23,123 bases of DNA from Bacteroidota bacterium (GTDB lineage: Bacteria > Bacteroidota > Bacteroidia > B-17B0 > Aurantibacillaceae), in assembly GCA_025360565.1 (NCBI GenBank), contig JANYBY010000148.1:1-23123 (forward strand), given 5' to 3'. Of the stretch, positions 1 to 8,509 are shown one piece after another; the first letter of the stretch is position 1; every line of letters starts with the position of its first letter. The notes beneath the pieces are model-generated. The model did not search any database. It was not told the DNA's origin and saw only the letters and a list, made by a program, of their open reading frames with translations. A program made the translations under genes and the position numbers.

Positions 1-276
1 TTTATTTTCAAACCAATAATTTATTCTCTGTGTTTCTCTGTATCGGTTTCGGGACTGGCGCAGTTGGGATTTTGGAACTCAAAACTGTCTAAGCCGACAA
101 AACTTTATTAGTAGCTTAAAGGTACTCTTTTTTTGCGGCAATAAAAACGGGCGTCAGCCCGACAACTTGTCCCCGCCGCAAAAAAACTTGGGAAAACCCC
201 AATTGCGCCACGACCCGTGTTACCGGTAGTAACCGCCACACAGTTTTTTTGCAAACGTGTCCATTGAAATTTGGGT
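1..276. repeat. Noncoding repeat-rich segment with nested hairpins
   Basis: No convincing gene is seen here. A 12-bp perfect inverted repeat (TTTTTTTGCGGC at 128-139, GCCGCAAAAAAA at 175-186) encloses a smaller hairpin (CGGGC/GCCCG, 148-161). It is followed by TTGGG/CCCAA (188-202) and GTTAC/GTAAC (219-233). At 15-42 there is a stretch (ATTCTCTGTGTTTCTCTGT) closely similar to the right arm of the repeat after gyrB (12968-13010), so this is probably a dispersed intergenic repeat family. The density of stems and the higher GC compared with the flanks argue for a structured or mobile noncoding element. A minus-strand frame at 108-365 runs through these hairpins and is taken as spurious. Confidence 0.6.
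219..236. repeat. Inverted 18-bp repeat, left copy flanking lipoprotein gene
   Basis: Reads GTTACCGGTAGTAACCGC. Its reverse complement matches 1069-1086 at 17 of 18 positions, so the two copies face each other on either side of the small lipoprotein gene. Each copy contains the palindrome TACCGGTA or a one-base variant. Confidence 0.65.
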
Positions 277-954
277 CTAATAATTAATTGTCGTATAAAC
301 CGTGTCTTTACTTGTAATAGGAATCGAAACTGAACCGCCACTTTGATTAGAAGAATTTTGTTCAATCAACTCGTAACCAAATTTAAAGTTATGATTATTG
401 GTTTCGAACTCTTCTTTGCTATATTCAATAGAATAAACAAATTGTGTATTTAAGGGCGTGGGGTAAGGGTAAACAAATGCATCTCGATTAAAAGGAGGTC
501 TGATAATAAAGTCCCAATGCTGTCCTGAAGTATTGTTCAAGGTGATTACAACATAGAAAGTATGGGTTGCTTCAAATATTTGTCCGAAGTCCTTTGTTGA
601 ATTGTCTGAAATTTTTACCCACATTATCTTACCAGTGCTTAATGGCCGCTGATTAATAGTGTTATTTTGTAATGAATGAAAAAATAAGAAATAATTCCCT
701 GTCCTTGCTGCGGTCGACTTAATTGAGAAATTACCACTTTCATCCGAATTAACGGTCTTTAATGAAAATGCAGGTTGAGCATTCTTCTGGTTGCCGTCGT
801 CAGCGGATAAATTAACGGAAGAATTTATAGGTTGATTTGTAAAATAGTCCATAATAATCCCCTTCACTTCTACATGTTTAAACAGTTTTTTTTTACAACA
901 CCACAGAAGTGTCAATAAGATGAGAGAAATAACTATTAAGATTTTTTTTGTCAC
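277..954 (-). CDS. Small putative lipoprotein with carboxypeptidase-regulatory-like fold
   Basis: About 225 residues. The N-terminus is a short basic stretch (TKK), a hydrophobic segment (ILIVISLILLTLLW) and then CCKKK. This resembles a signal peptidase II signal with a cysteine for lipidation, although the LLWCC lipobox is atypical. The following segment (VKGIIMDYFTNQPINSSVNL, then DESGNFSIKS) matches the start of a carboxypeptidase-regulatory-like/CNA-B type beta-sandwich, common in Bacteroidota surface proteins. No catalytic motif is visible. No ATG start exists: I chose GTG at 954 because it begins directly at the signal peptide, while TTG at 969 would add five residues (MYLYS). The gene stands alone, transcribed toward the left edge, and is bracketed by inverted 18-bp repeats at 219-236 and 1069-1086. 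The specific function is unknown. Confidence 0.7.
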   Translation of the reverse strand: MTKKILIVISLILLTLLWCCKKKLFKHVEVKGIIMDYFTNQPINSSVNLSADDGNQKNAQPAFSLKTVNSDESGNFSIKSTAARTGNYFLFFHSLQNNTINQRPLSTGKIMWVKISDNSTKDFGQIFEATHTFYVVITLNNTSGQHWDFIIRPPFNRDAFVYPYPTPLNTQFVYSIEYSKEEFETNNHNFKFGYELIEQNSSNQSGGSVSIPITSKDTVYTTINY

Positions 955-1068
955 AGAATAAAGATACAAAAATAATTCAGGTATCCGAAAAAGTGTCTTG
1001 AAGTGTCGGGTTAAAATAATAAATTGAATTTGGATATTATTTTAATGTCGGTGTCGAATGGAATGTCA

Positions 1069-1086
1069 GCGGTTATTACCGGTAAC
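1069..1086. repeat. Inverted 18-bp repeat, right copy flanking lipoprotein gene
   Basis: Reads GCGGTTATTACCGGTAAC, the inverted partner of 219-236 with one mismatch. It is followed directly by ACTCCGTGGTT (1086-1096), an instance of the CCACGGAG motif that also appears at both ends of the repeat after gyrB. It lies between the 5' end of the lipoprotein gene and the 3' end of the large T9SS cargo gene. Confidence 0.65.
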
Positions 1087-1098
1087 TCCGTGGTTAGC

Positions 1099-3753
1099 CT
1101 ACTCCACGACTATCTTCTTCACACCAATATATTTATCGTTCTCTATTTTAACGTAATAATTTCCGGGTACCAATTTTAAATTTAATTCGTTGGTATTTTC
1201 TTTCACCGCGCTTTCGTAAACCACTCTTCCCATTACATCAATTACTTTTAATTTATCTGCGATAACATTCGCGGGAATTTCTAACGTGAATTTTCCGTTG
1301 TTGATGCTCGGATAAACTTTAAACTCTATAGTTTGCATTACCGGATTATTTTGCAAACCGGTTATCAATGCCATATTGGTTTCCCAAATTCCCCGCCCAA
1401 AAGTTGAAACATAAATTTTATTAAGCGGTGTATTAAATTCAATATCACTAATAATTACATTGGGCAAACCTAAACTGTAACTGTTCCATAAAACCGCGCC
1501 GTTATTTAAAACATAAACTCCCAGATCGGTTGCCGCTATCAACTGCCCGCTTATTGGCACATACTTTATACAGTTTACCGGAATGTTTGGCAGGTTGTAT
1601 GAAATATTCGTCCACGTTGTGCCGCCATTTATTGTTTTAAAAATTTTACAACCGCTGGCAAAACCCGCCATACAAACCACTACTTCATTCGAATTAGTTG
1701 GGCAAACTTCTATGCCCGTATAATAAAGCGTGTCGGGTAAATTATTTGTAACGTTTGTAAAACTAACTCCACCGTTGGTTGATTTAATAATGATCCCGTT
1801 CAAACTTAATTCGTAACGCACTCTTCGCGCCGCGTAAATTACATTACTGTTTGTATTTGAAACTGCCAGCGCGCTTATTTCGGTATTTAATAAAGTAGCG
1901 GTGTTGGTGTAAATTGTTCCGAGCGCGGTCCATGTTTGTCCATTGTCGGTTGACTTTACAACATTTTCATTTCCCAAATAAAGTATTCCCGGATTATTAT
2001 AATCTGCCGCCATTGGTGTTACCCATTCCGAAGTTTCAAAGTTTGGATTTGAACCTACAGTTGTTCCGGTTAATCCATCATCATTACTGTAATAAACATT
2101 TCCATATTGACTCGAGCCAATAATATCCTGATTTGCTAACGGATCTAAATAATTATCCATTCCGTCTCCTCCAAAAATAGTGCTCCATGTAGATCCGTTA
2201 TAATAAAAACTCGCGTTATCCTGTGCTCCCGCCACTAAACGTCCAACCGAATTCTTTGAACTTGATAATCTGTAAAAAGAAGTAACCTGCATACCGTTAC
2301 TTAAGTTTGACCAAACAGTTGGCCAGTTCATTATAAAATCTCCGGTTGTAATGGATGATGTTTTATAAATACCGCCATCGCTGCAGGCAAAGTAATTTCC
2401 GCTCACCGGCTGCTTGGCAATAAAATGTATATCGCCATGTATTGTTGGCCCATACTGTAAAGTCCAATGACTAACGGGATTAAAAGAAGTGCCGCCGTTT
2501 GATGAGCTCCATAAATTTACACCGCCTGTATAAATAATATCGCGATTGGTTGCATTAACGCAAAGCCCAAGATCGTAAGTGCCTTGCCCGCCGCTGCTGT
2601 TACCGTTTCCGGCTTCCAAAATATTTAAAATGGGTGGTTTGTAAGTCCACGTGGTACCCGCATTCGTACTTTGATAAATCCCGTAAAATCCAAATGTGTT
2701 GTCGCAGGTTAATGCGTAAACATAATTATTATCGCTTGGGGCAATGGCTAATCTTATTCTTTGTACAGTTCCTGTAAGCGGAATGCCTGTGTTTAATAAA
2801 GTCCACGTTGTACCAAAATTGGTTGATTTATAAATGCCGGCCGTTCCCATATTTGAATTATTTACCCAACCGGTTGCCGCGTAAACAACATTTGGATTAG
2901 TGGGATCCGTTACCATATCCCAAAATAAAGAATCTAAAGTATGCGTCCACGTTGTGCCACCGTTCGTTGACCTGTACATGCCGCTAACACCGCAGGCCAA
3001 TAGGGTATTTGTGCCTGTTGGATGAATTAATACTTTGCGGATCAAAGATGCTTCGCCATTCGTTAATTGAAAGGTAAGCCCTGTTGGATTCCAGGTAAGC
3101 CCACCATCTGTAGTTTTATAAACGCCCAATCCAAAATGCGTATGTCTTTTTTTCGCGCCAATATAATGCAAACCAAAACCAATGTATTCAAAATCGCAAA
3201 CCGAAATATACATCACATTGGTGTTGGTGGGATCAATAACAATATCGCTGATTCGAGTAATTGGTAAATTATCGGTTAAGCAAGTATACGAAGCGCCTCC
3301 GTTGGTGGTTTTCCATAATCCGCCTTGCGCAACGCCCACAAAAAAAATATTCGGGTTGGTTGGATGAAAGCCTACACAATTAATTCTTCCGATCCCGTTT
3401 TCCATATAACCCGTTAAATTATTTGGTATGGCGTTTGGCCCAACCGGAAACCATGGAGAAGCCAGAGCCGAATTTTGATTTTTTTGTTCAGCCATATTGA
3501 TGGCTTCTTTTATATAATCTTCAAAACCGGCGGGTTCGCCTCTTCCGTTAGTATGCATTTGCATCTCGGCTTCATAACGTTTAAAGCTTTTCCAGTGTTT
3601 AACGTTTTTAAGATCATTTTCCTTTTTAAACTTGCCGAATTGTAATTGCAGATCTTTAAAAGACAAAGCTTTTTGGGTTGTGTTTTTAAAAAATGGCTGT
3701 GAATAGCCGATGAACATGCTAAATAAACAGATTAAAATTATTACTTTTTTCAT
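1099..3753 (-). CDS. Secreted Asp-box (BNR/sortilin-like) beta-propeller protein, T9SS cargo
   Basis: About 884 residues from the ATG at 3753. That start gives a clean signal peptide (MKKVIILICLFSMFIGYSQ), whereas the ATG at 3780 adds nine residues (MLRINKISR) in front of it, so 3753 is preferred. After a charged N-terminal region comes a long run of about ten Asp-box repeats of the form S/T-x-D/N-x-G-x-T-W (KTTDGGLTW, RSTNGGTTW, KSTDNGQTW, KTINGGTTW), as in sortilin/VPS10-like and xyloglucanase-type propellers. The last ~75 residues (VYPSINNGKFTLEIP through GVKKIVVE) form a type A T9SS C-terminal sorting domain, so the protein is predicted to cross the outer membrane by T9SS and to be surface-attached or released. 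No glycoside-hydrolase catalytic motif was recognised; Asp-box propellers are found in non-enzymatic proteins as well as sialidases. It is divergently arranged with kynU. Confidence 0.9.
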   Translation of the reverse strand: MKKVIILICLFSMFIGYSQPFFKNTTQKALSFKDLQLQFGKFKKENDLKNVKHWKSFKRYEAEMQMHTNGRGEPAGFEDYIKEAINMAEQKNQNSALASPWFPVGPNAIPNNLTGYMENGIGRINCVGFHPTNPNIFFVGVAQGGLWKTTNGGASYTCLTDNLPITRISDIVIDPTNTNVMYISVCDFEYIGFGLHYIGAKKRHTHFGLGVYKTTDGGLTWNPTGLTFQLTNGEASLIRKVLIHPTGTNTLLACGVSGMYRSTNGGTTWTHTLDSLFWDMVTDPTNPNVVYAATGWVNNSNMGTAGIYKSTNFGTTWTLLNTGIPLTGTVQRIRLAIAPSDNNYVYALTCDNTFGFYGIYQSTNAGTTWTYKPPILNILEAGNGNSSGGQGTYDLGLCVNATNRDIIYTGGVNLWSSSNGGTSFNPVSHWTLQYGPTIHGDIHFIAKQPVSGNYFACSDGGIYKTSSITTGDFIMNWPTVWSNLSNGMQVTSFYRLSSSKNSVGRLVAGAQDNASFYYNGSTWSTIFGGDGMDNYLDPLANQDIIGSSQYGNVYYSNDDGLTGTTVGSNPNFETSEWVTPMAADYNNPGILYLGNENVVKSTDNGQTWTALGTIYTNTATLLNTEISALAVSNTNSNVIYAARRVRYELSLNGIIIKSTNGGVSFTNVTNNLPDTLYYTGIEVCPTNSNEVVVCMAGFASGCKIFKTINGGTTWTNISYNLPNIPVNCIKYVPISGQLIAATDLGVYVLNNGAVLWNSYSLGLPNVIISDIEFNTPLNKIYVSTFGRGIWETNMALITGLQNNPVMQTIEFKVYPSINNGKFTLEIPANVIADKLKVIDVMGRVVYESAVKENTNELNLKLVPGNYYVKIENDKYIGVKKIVVE

Positions 3754-3808
3754 TCGTGATATTTTATTTATTCTCAACATATAAATATAATAAAAAAATT
3801 GAATCTAA

Positions 3809-3839
3809 TTGTAAACAATTGGGTTTATACTTACATTTA
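3809..3839 (+). promoter_or_regulatory. Putative Bacteroidota-type promoter for kynU
   Basis: TTG at 3809-3811 is followed after 20 bp by TACATTTA (3832-3839), one mismatch from the TAnnTTTG -7 consensus of the Bacteroidota primary sigma factor. The kynU ATG lies 20 bp downstream of the -7 box, implying a short leader. AT-rich background makes chance matches likely. Confidence 0.4.
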
Positions 3840-3859
3840 TCCTTGATAAACCGTAAGCA

Positions 3860-5146
3860 ATGGCAGAAGAATTGAACCCAACAAACAATTTTAAAAATAA
3901 TTTGGAATGTGCCGAAGCGCTTGATGCCATTGACGGGTTAAGAACGTATCGCGATAAATTTTTTATACCGCAACACAATGGCAGCGATGCTGTTTACTTT
4001 ACCGGCAATTCATTGGGCTTACAACCAAAAACAACTCAACATTATATTCAACAGGAATTAAATGATTGGGCAAAATTTGGCGTTGAAGGACATTTTTTAG
4101 CAAAGAATGCCTGGCTTCCCTATCACGAATTTTTAACCGATAAAATGGCAAAGATCGTTGGGGCCTTCCCAAAAGAAACAGTTATGATGAATCAGCTCAC
4201 CGTTAATCTGCATTTATTAATGGTGTCGTTTTACCGCCCAACAAAACAGCGTTACAAAATTTTATGCGAGGCAAAAGCTTTTCCGAGCGATCAATACGCT
4301 TTGCAATCTCAAATTAAATTTCACGGCTTTACTATTGAAGAGGCCCTGATCGAAATTTCTCCAAGGGAAAATGAGTATTCCATTCGCCATGAAGATATTT
4401 ATTCGGCCATTGAAAAAAATAAAGATTCGCTCGCGTTAATAATGATAGGCGGCGTAAATTATTTTACCGGGCAGGTGTTTGATATGAAAAAAATTACGGA
4501 GGCGGGACATAAAGCGGGCGCAACAGTGGGTTTTGATCTGGCGCACGGAGCCGGAAATTTAGAATTGCATTTACATGATTGGAATGTTGATTTTGCCGCC
4601 TGGTGCAGTTATAAATATTTAAACAGCGGGCCCGGAAGTGTAGCCGGTGCTTTTATTCACGAAAAACATTTAAGCAACACCGATCTGCCTTTATTCGCCG
4701 GGTGGTGGGGACATGAAAAAGAATCTCGTTTTTTAATGGATAAAACATTTATACCGATGAAGACCGCTGAGCGCTGGCAATTAAGCAACGCCCCTGTTTT
4801 TAGCATGGCGGCTTGCCGGGCAAGCCTTGATATTTTTGATGAAGTAGGAATGGCGGACTTAAATAAAAAAGCAAAACTATTAAGCGCTTATTTAGAGTTT
4901 GTGGTTGAAGAGGTGAGCAAACAAAAAAATAATTGCCTACAAATAATTACACCAAGCGAAAACCGCGGTTGCCAGATCTCGATCGTTGCAAACGGTTATG
5001 GAAAAAATTTATATAGCAAATTAATTGAGCACGGTGTTATCGCCGATTGGCGCGAACCTAACGTAATTCGTTGCGCGCCTGTTCCGCTGTATAATTCATT
5101 TAAAGATATTTACAGGTTCGGTGAGATCTTAAACACGTTATTATAA
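3860..5146 (+). CDS. kynU: Kynureninase
   Basis: 428 residues, the usual length for kynureninase, a fold-type I PLP enzyme that hydrolyses L-kynurenine to anthranilate and alanine (or 3-hydroxykynurenine to 3-hydroxyanthranilate) in cytosolic tryptophan catabolism. Family features are the N-terminal YFTGNSLGLQPK segment, the VGFDLAHGAGN motif with Asp226 and His229 near the cofactor, and the Schiff-base lysine Lys252 in WCSYKYLNSGPG. The C-terminal domain has the family's RGCQISI and conserved ADWREPNVIRCAPVPLYN segments. The ATG at 3860 fits the family start. No other kynurenine-pathway gene (tryptophan or kynurenine dioxygenase, monooxygenase, 3-HAA dioxygenase) is in the window, so the pathway, if complete, is dispersed. 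The downstream signalling gene starts 22 bp after the stop, so co-transcription is possible. Confidence 0.96.
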   Translation: MAEELNPTNNFKNNLECAEALDAIDGLRTYRDKFFIPQHNGSDAVYFTGNSLGLQPKTTQHYIQQELNDWAKFGVEGHFLAKNAWLPYHEFLTDKMAKIVGAFPKETVMMNQLTVNLHLLMVSFYRPTKQRYKILCEAKAFPSDQYALQSQIKFHGFTIEEALIEISPRENEYSIRHEDIYSAIEKNKDSLALIMIGGVNYFTGQVFDMKKITEAGHKAGATVGFDLAHGAGNLELHLHDWNVDFAAWCSYKYLNSGPGSVAGAFIHEKHLSNTDLPLFAGWWGHEKESRFLMDKTFIPMKTAERWQLSNAPVFSMAACRASLDIFDEVGMADLNKKAKLLSAYLEFVVEEVSKQKNNCLQIITPSENRGCQISIVANGYGKNLYSKLIEHGVIADWREPNVIRCAPVPLYNSFKDIYRFGEILNTLL

Positions 5147-5168
5147 ATTAATTGCCATCACAACTTTT

Positions 5169-8100
5169 ATGCAAATTATACCATTACTTTTTGTGAATTG
5201 GTCCAAAACCAATTCTCGATTAGTAATGGTAAATGCCGAGCGAAGGGCTTTGCAACAGAAAATAAAAAGCCAGTTATTGGATCAAAACGGCCTGAGCCTC
5301 GGTATTAAACACAGGCTGTTTTTTATTTTATGCTTCTTTTTGCTGGCCGGGCTTAAGTCACAAATTTCGCAATCAGCCATCATTGATAAAGTAAATGCCG
5401 AAGATCTAACGAACCCGCTTGTAAGCGCGCTGTTTCAGGATCAGAAAGGTTATTTATGGGTTGGCACTAGCGGCGGATTAAATAAATACGATGGTTATCG
5501 CTTTACCAAATACCGCTATTTACAAAACGATTCAAATTCGCTCAGTAACTCATCCATCGTTTGCTTTCATCAAACAGAAGCGGATCTAATTTTTATTGGT
5601 ACCCGAAACGGTTTAAATATTTACAACTATAATAGCAATAATTTTAAACGTGTTTTAGTTGATGCCAAAGAAAACAATTTCCTACAAAAAAATACCATTA
5701 ATTGCATTGTATCCAACCGGAACGATGAAAAAATTATTGGCACCAATGATGGGCTTCTAAAATATAACGCGCTAAAAAATAAACTAGAAACAATTGCTCA
5801 TGGCAACACGTTACTTTTAAAAGACTGGTCGGTTAAATGCATGTGTATTGACAGGCTTGGTAATTTATGGCTGGCCGCGAAAAACAATGATCCCAACCAT
5901 GAAAAAAATTCAGTTTACAAATACAATTTTACCACGCAGCAATTATCCGAAATTAATGCACTTGAAAAATATTCCTCCGACCTTTCCGGAATTTCGGAAG
6001 ATTACCTGGGAAACATTTGGGTAGCGCTTACCAACGGATTGGGCTCAATCAATACGGGCAATTTAAAATTTACGTATTATGCAGCTCCAGAAAATTTTTA
6101 TTCCAATGTTGCATACACGCATACAAAAGACAATGTTATTTGGCAGAGTTACTGGAGTTTTGGTATCACCGCTTTTGATATTGATAAAAAAGAATTTAAA
6201 ATATACAAGAACGACCCCGACAATGAAAAATCACTCATCAGTAATAAATGCTGGGCGCTTTTAAAAGATGATAATGATATTTTATGGATCGGAAGCGACG
6301 TTGGCCTGCAAAAAATTACAAGCAAACGGCCGGCAATAGAAGTTATTAGAAGGAACAACAGAAACTCTAAAAGTTCTTTTAAAGGCAACATTGTGGTAAA
6401 TGTTTTAGCGAGTAAAACACAAAACAATATGGTTTACGCCGGAATTGACGGTGAAGGTTTTTCAATTTACGACAGGCAAAAAAAACAATCGGCCAACTTC
6501 GGCCCTAATTCTGAAATTAAGAACGACGAGCGTTTTGTAAACCAATTTATTGAAGAAACCAATGGCGACCTTTACGTTTTGGGCCAAAATAATTTTCAGA
6601 AAATTTCTTTTGCCTCCGGTAATCCTGTTGCGAAAAACTATTTTGGTTATCAGGAACATTATTCAGCCTGCGGCATTCAAGACCCCCAAAACCCCAATAA
6701 ATTATGGCTTGGCGGCAAGGAAGAAGTTTTTTATTTTGATAAAATAAGCCAGCAATTCACTTTTTTTAAAAAGCCTTTAGAAATTACAAATGTATTTTAT
6801 TCGGCGTTTTTATCCGGTAACCATATTTATTTCGCGCACAAGAACGGACTGCTAAAGATTGACCCCACATCAAGAGAGCTTGAAAAGATCTATCTTCCGG
6901 ATGTTGGAAATATTAAAAATGCCGTAAAATTGAACGATGAAGTAGTTCTTCTTTCATCGCAATATTTTGGGATCATAAAGTTTTTTCCGAAAACAAATAA
7001 ATTTGAAATCATTTACAGGTCCAAGAACGAATTTTTTTCGGAACCTTACTTTATTTTTAAGTACAAAACAAATATATGGTTTGCAGGTAACGACGGGCTT
7101 ACCTGCTGGAATCCCACAACGGGTGAGATCACACAAATAACAACAGAAGACGGATTGCCTTCCAATATTGTTCACAGGGCTGATGTGCGCGACGGTTATT
7201 TTTATCTCGCTACACAAGAAGGTTTGGTTATTATCAATCCCGATTTTCAAACCTCGCATTTTATTACGCCAAAAGTAGATGTAACCGAATTTGTTTTGTT
7301 GGCTGATAATAAACTTTACGAAAATATTAGCAACGGAACTGAATTGATATTAACCGAAAAACAAAATTCGTTCAGAATAAATTTTACCGTGCTCGATTTT
7401 AATTTACCCGAAAAAAATCGTTTTAAATTTAAGTTATCGCCTATTGAAACCGAATGGCAAACCCCCGCGGGAGATAATTTTTTAATTTTTAATTCTTTAC
7501 CGCCCGGCGATTATAAGTTTGAGCTGCTTGGCTCAAACGCCGATCAAATATGGAGTATTGAGCCGTTTGTGATCAATATAAAAATTGTTCCGCCATTTTA
7601 TAAAACCTCATGGTTCTTTTATTTATGCGCGTCTATTTTAATTTTGTCGGTACTCACTTTTTTTTATCTGCGTTTACGCTCTAACCGCTTAAAACAATTA
7701 TTGCTCGAAAAGATCATTAAAGAACGCACCGCCGAAATTCAGGCGCAAAAAGCCGAATTGATGGATAGTATTGTTTATGCTGAACGCATTCAAAAAGCGA
7801 TCTTTGTTGGCGAAAATATTTTAAGCGACAACCTTGCCGAAAGTTTTATTTTTTACAAACCAAAAGATAAAGTAAGCGGCGATTTTTATTGGATCGGAAA
7901 ACACCAAGACCATTTAATTATTTTTGCAGGCGATTGCACAGGCCATGGTGTGCCGGGCGCCATGCTCAGTATTGTTGGCACCTCGCTTATGAATAAAATT
8001 GTTTACGAAGAAAACAGTTATTTGCCCGGCGAAATTTTAACGCGTTTAAATTATTTATTTTATATTCAGTTAAGCCTTAAAGCCGATAATATTCGCGATG

Positions 8101-8495
8101 GGATGGATGCCTGTGTAATTACAATTAACCTTGCAACCAAAGCGGCGTATTTTTCGGCGGCCAAATTAGATGCCGTGAGTATTGTAAACAACGCGCTTTT
8201 TGATCTGAGGGCACAGCGCCATTCAATTGGCGACAGTGATAGTTTACAATTTACAACTCAGGAAATTCCGTTTCAAGAGAACCGTTTTATTTATTTGTTG
8301 AGCGATGGCATTAAAGACCAATACGGCGGGCCAAATAAAAAGAAATTTTCGGCCAAACGTTTTAAAGAGATCATTGTTGAAGCTTCTTTTTTACCGATAG
8401 TTGAACAAAAAGAATTTATCAATAAAACGATAATGGAGTGGAAAGCGGATTATCCGCAAACCGATGATATTATCGTTATTGGATTGAAGTTTTAA
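5169..8495 (+). CDS. Two-component-regulator propeller / Y_Y_Y / SpoIIE-type PP2C phosphatase
   Basis: 1108 residues. In order: an odd polar N-terminus (1-45), a hydrophobic signal/anchor segment (HRLFFILCFFLLAGLKSQ, ~47-64), a periplasmic propeller of reg_prop repeats (e.g. LFQDQKGYLWVGTSGGLNKY near 89-108), a Y_Y_Y-like domain (~740-800), a transmembrane helix (~813-836), a coiled-coil linker with MDSIVYAERIQKAI, and a cytoplasmic SpoIIE/PP2C domain. Metal-binding acidic residues are present: Asp905 (SGDFYW), Asp922 (GDCTGHGVPGAMLS), Asp1046 (LLSDGIKDQ) and the terminal TDD at 1099-1100. The phosphatase therefore looks active, and would turn an external or periplasmic cue into dephosphorylation of a serine/threonine-phosphorylated partner, probably an anti-sigma-antagonist-like protein. 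No such partner is visible nearby. The start is uncertain: ATG 5169 places the signal peptide unusually far in, and ATG 5226 or TTG 5250 would shorten the n-region. Confidence 0.9.
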   Translation: MQIIPLLFVNWSKTNSRLVMVNAERRALQQKIKSQLLDQNGLSLGIKHRLFFILCFFLLAGLKSQISQSAIIDKVNAEDLTNPLVSALFQDQKGYLWVGTSGGLNKYDGYRFTKYRYLQNDSNSLSNSSIVCFHQTEADLIFIGTRNGLNIYNYNSNNFKRVLVDAKENNFLQKNTINCIVSNRNDEKIIGTNDGLLKYNALKNKLETIAHGNTLLLKDWSVKCMCIDRLGNLWLAAKNNDPNHEKNSVYKYNFTTQQLSEINALEKYSSDLSGISEDYLGNIWVALTNGLGSINTGNLKFTYYAAPENFYSNVAYTHTKDNVIWQSYWSFGITAFDIDKKEFKIYKNDPDNEKSLISNKCWALLKDDNDILWIGSDVGLQKITSKRPAIEVIRRNNRNSKSSFKGNIVVNVLASKTQNNMVYAGIDGEGFSIYDRQKKQSANFGPNSEIKNDERFVNQFIEETNGDLYVLGQNNFQKISFASGNPVAKNYFGYQEHYSACGIQDPQNPNKLWLGGKEEVFYFDKISQQFTFFKKPLEITNVFYSAFLSGNHIYFAHKNGLLKIDPTSRELEKIYLPDVGNIKNAVKLNDEVVLLSSQYFGIIKFFPKTNKFEIIYRSKNEFFSEPYFIFKYKTNIWFAGNDGLTCWNPTTGEITQITTEDGLPSNIVHRADVRDGYFYLATQEGLVIINPDFQTSHFITPKVDVTEFVLLADNKLYENISNGTELILTEKQNSFRINFTVLDFNLPEKNRFKFKLSPIETEWQTPAGDNFLIFNSLPPGDYKFELLGSNADQIWSIEPFVINIKIVPPFYKTSWFFYLCASILILSVLTFFYLRLRSNRLKQLLLEKIIKERTAEIQAQKAELMDSIVYAERIQKAIFVGENILSDNLAESFIFYKPKDKVSGDFYWIGKHQDHLIIFAGDCTGHGVPGAMLSIVGTSLMNKIVYEENSYLPGEILTRLNYLFYIQLSLKADNIRDGMDACVITINLATKAAYFSAAKLDAVSIVNNALFDLRAQRHSIGDSDSLQFTTQEIPFQENRFIYLLSDGIKDQYGGPNKKKFSAKRFKEIIVEASFLPIVEQKEFINKTIMEWKADYPQTDDIIVIGLKF

Positions 8496-8509
8496 GAGAT
8501 AGAATCAAC

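Noticed and set aside
108..365. 85-residue minus-strand open frame over the left hairpin region
   Set aside because: It runs through nested inverted repeats, overlaps the 3' end of the lipoprotein gene, and has low-complexity composition without protein-like features.
1..1100. Integron attC-type cassette
   Set aside because: The flanking repeats do not carry the GTTRRRY/RYYYAAC core pair and no integrase is present, so the term cassette is used only loosely.
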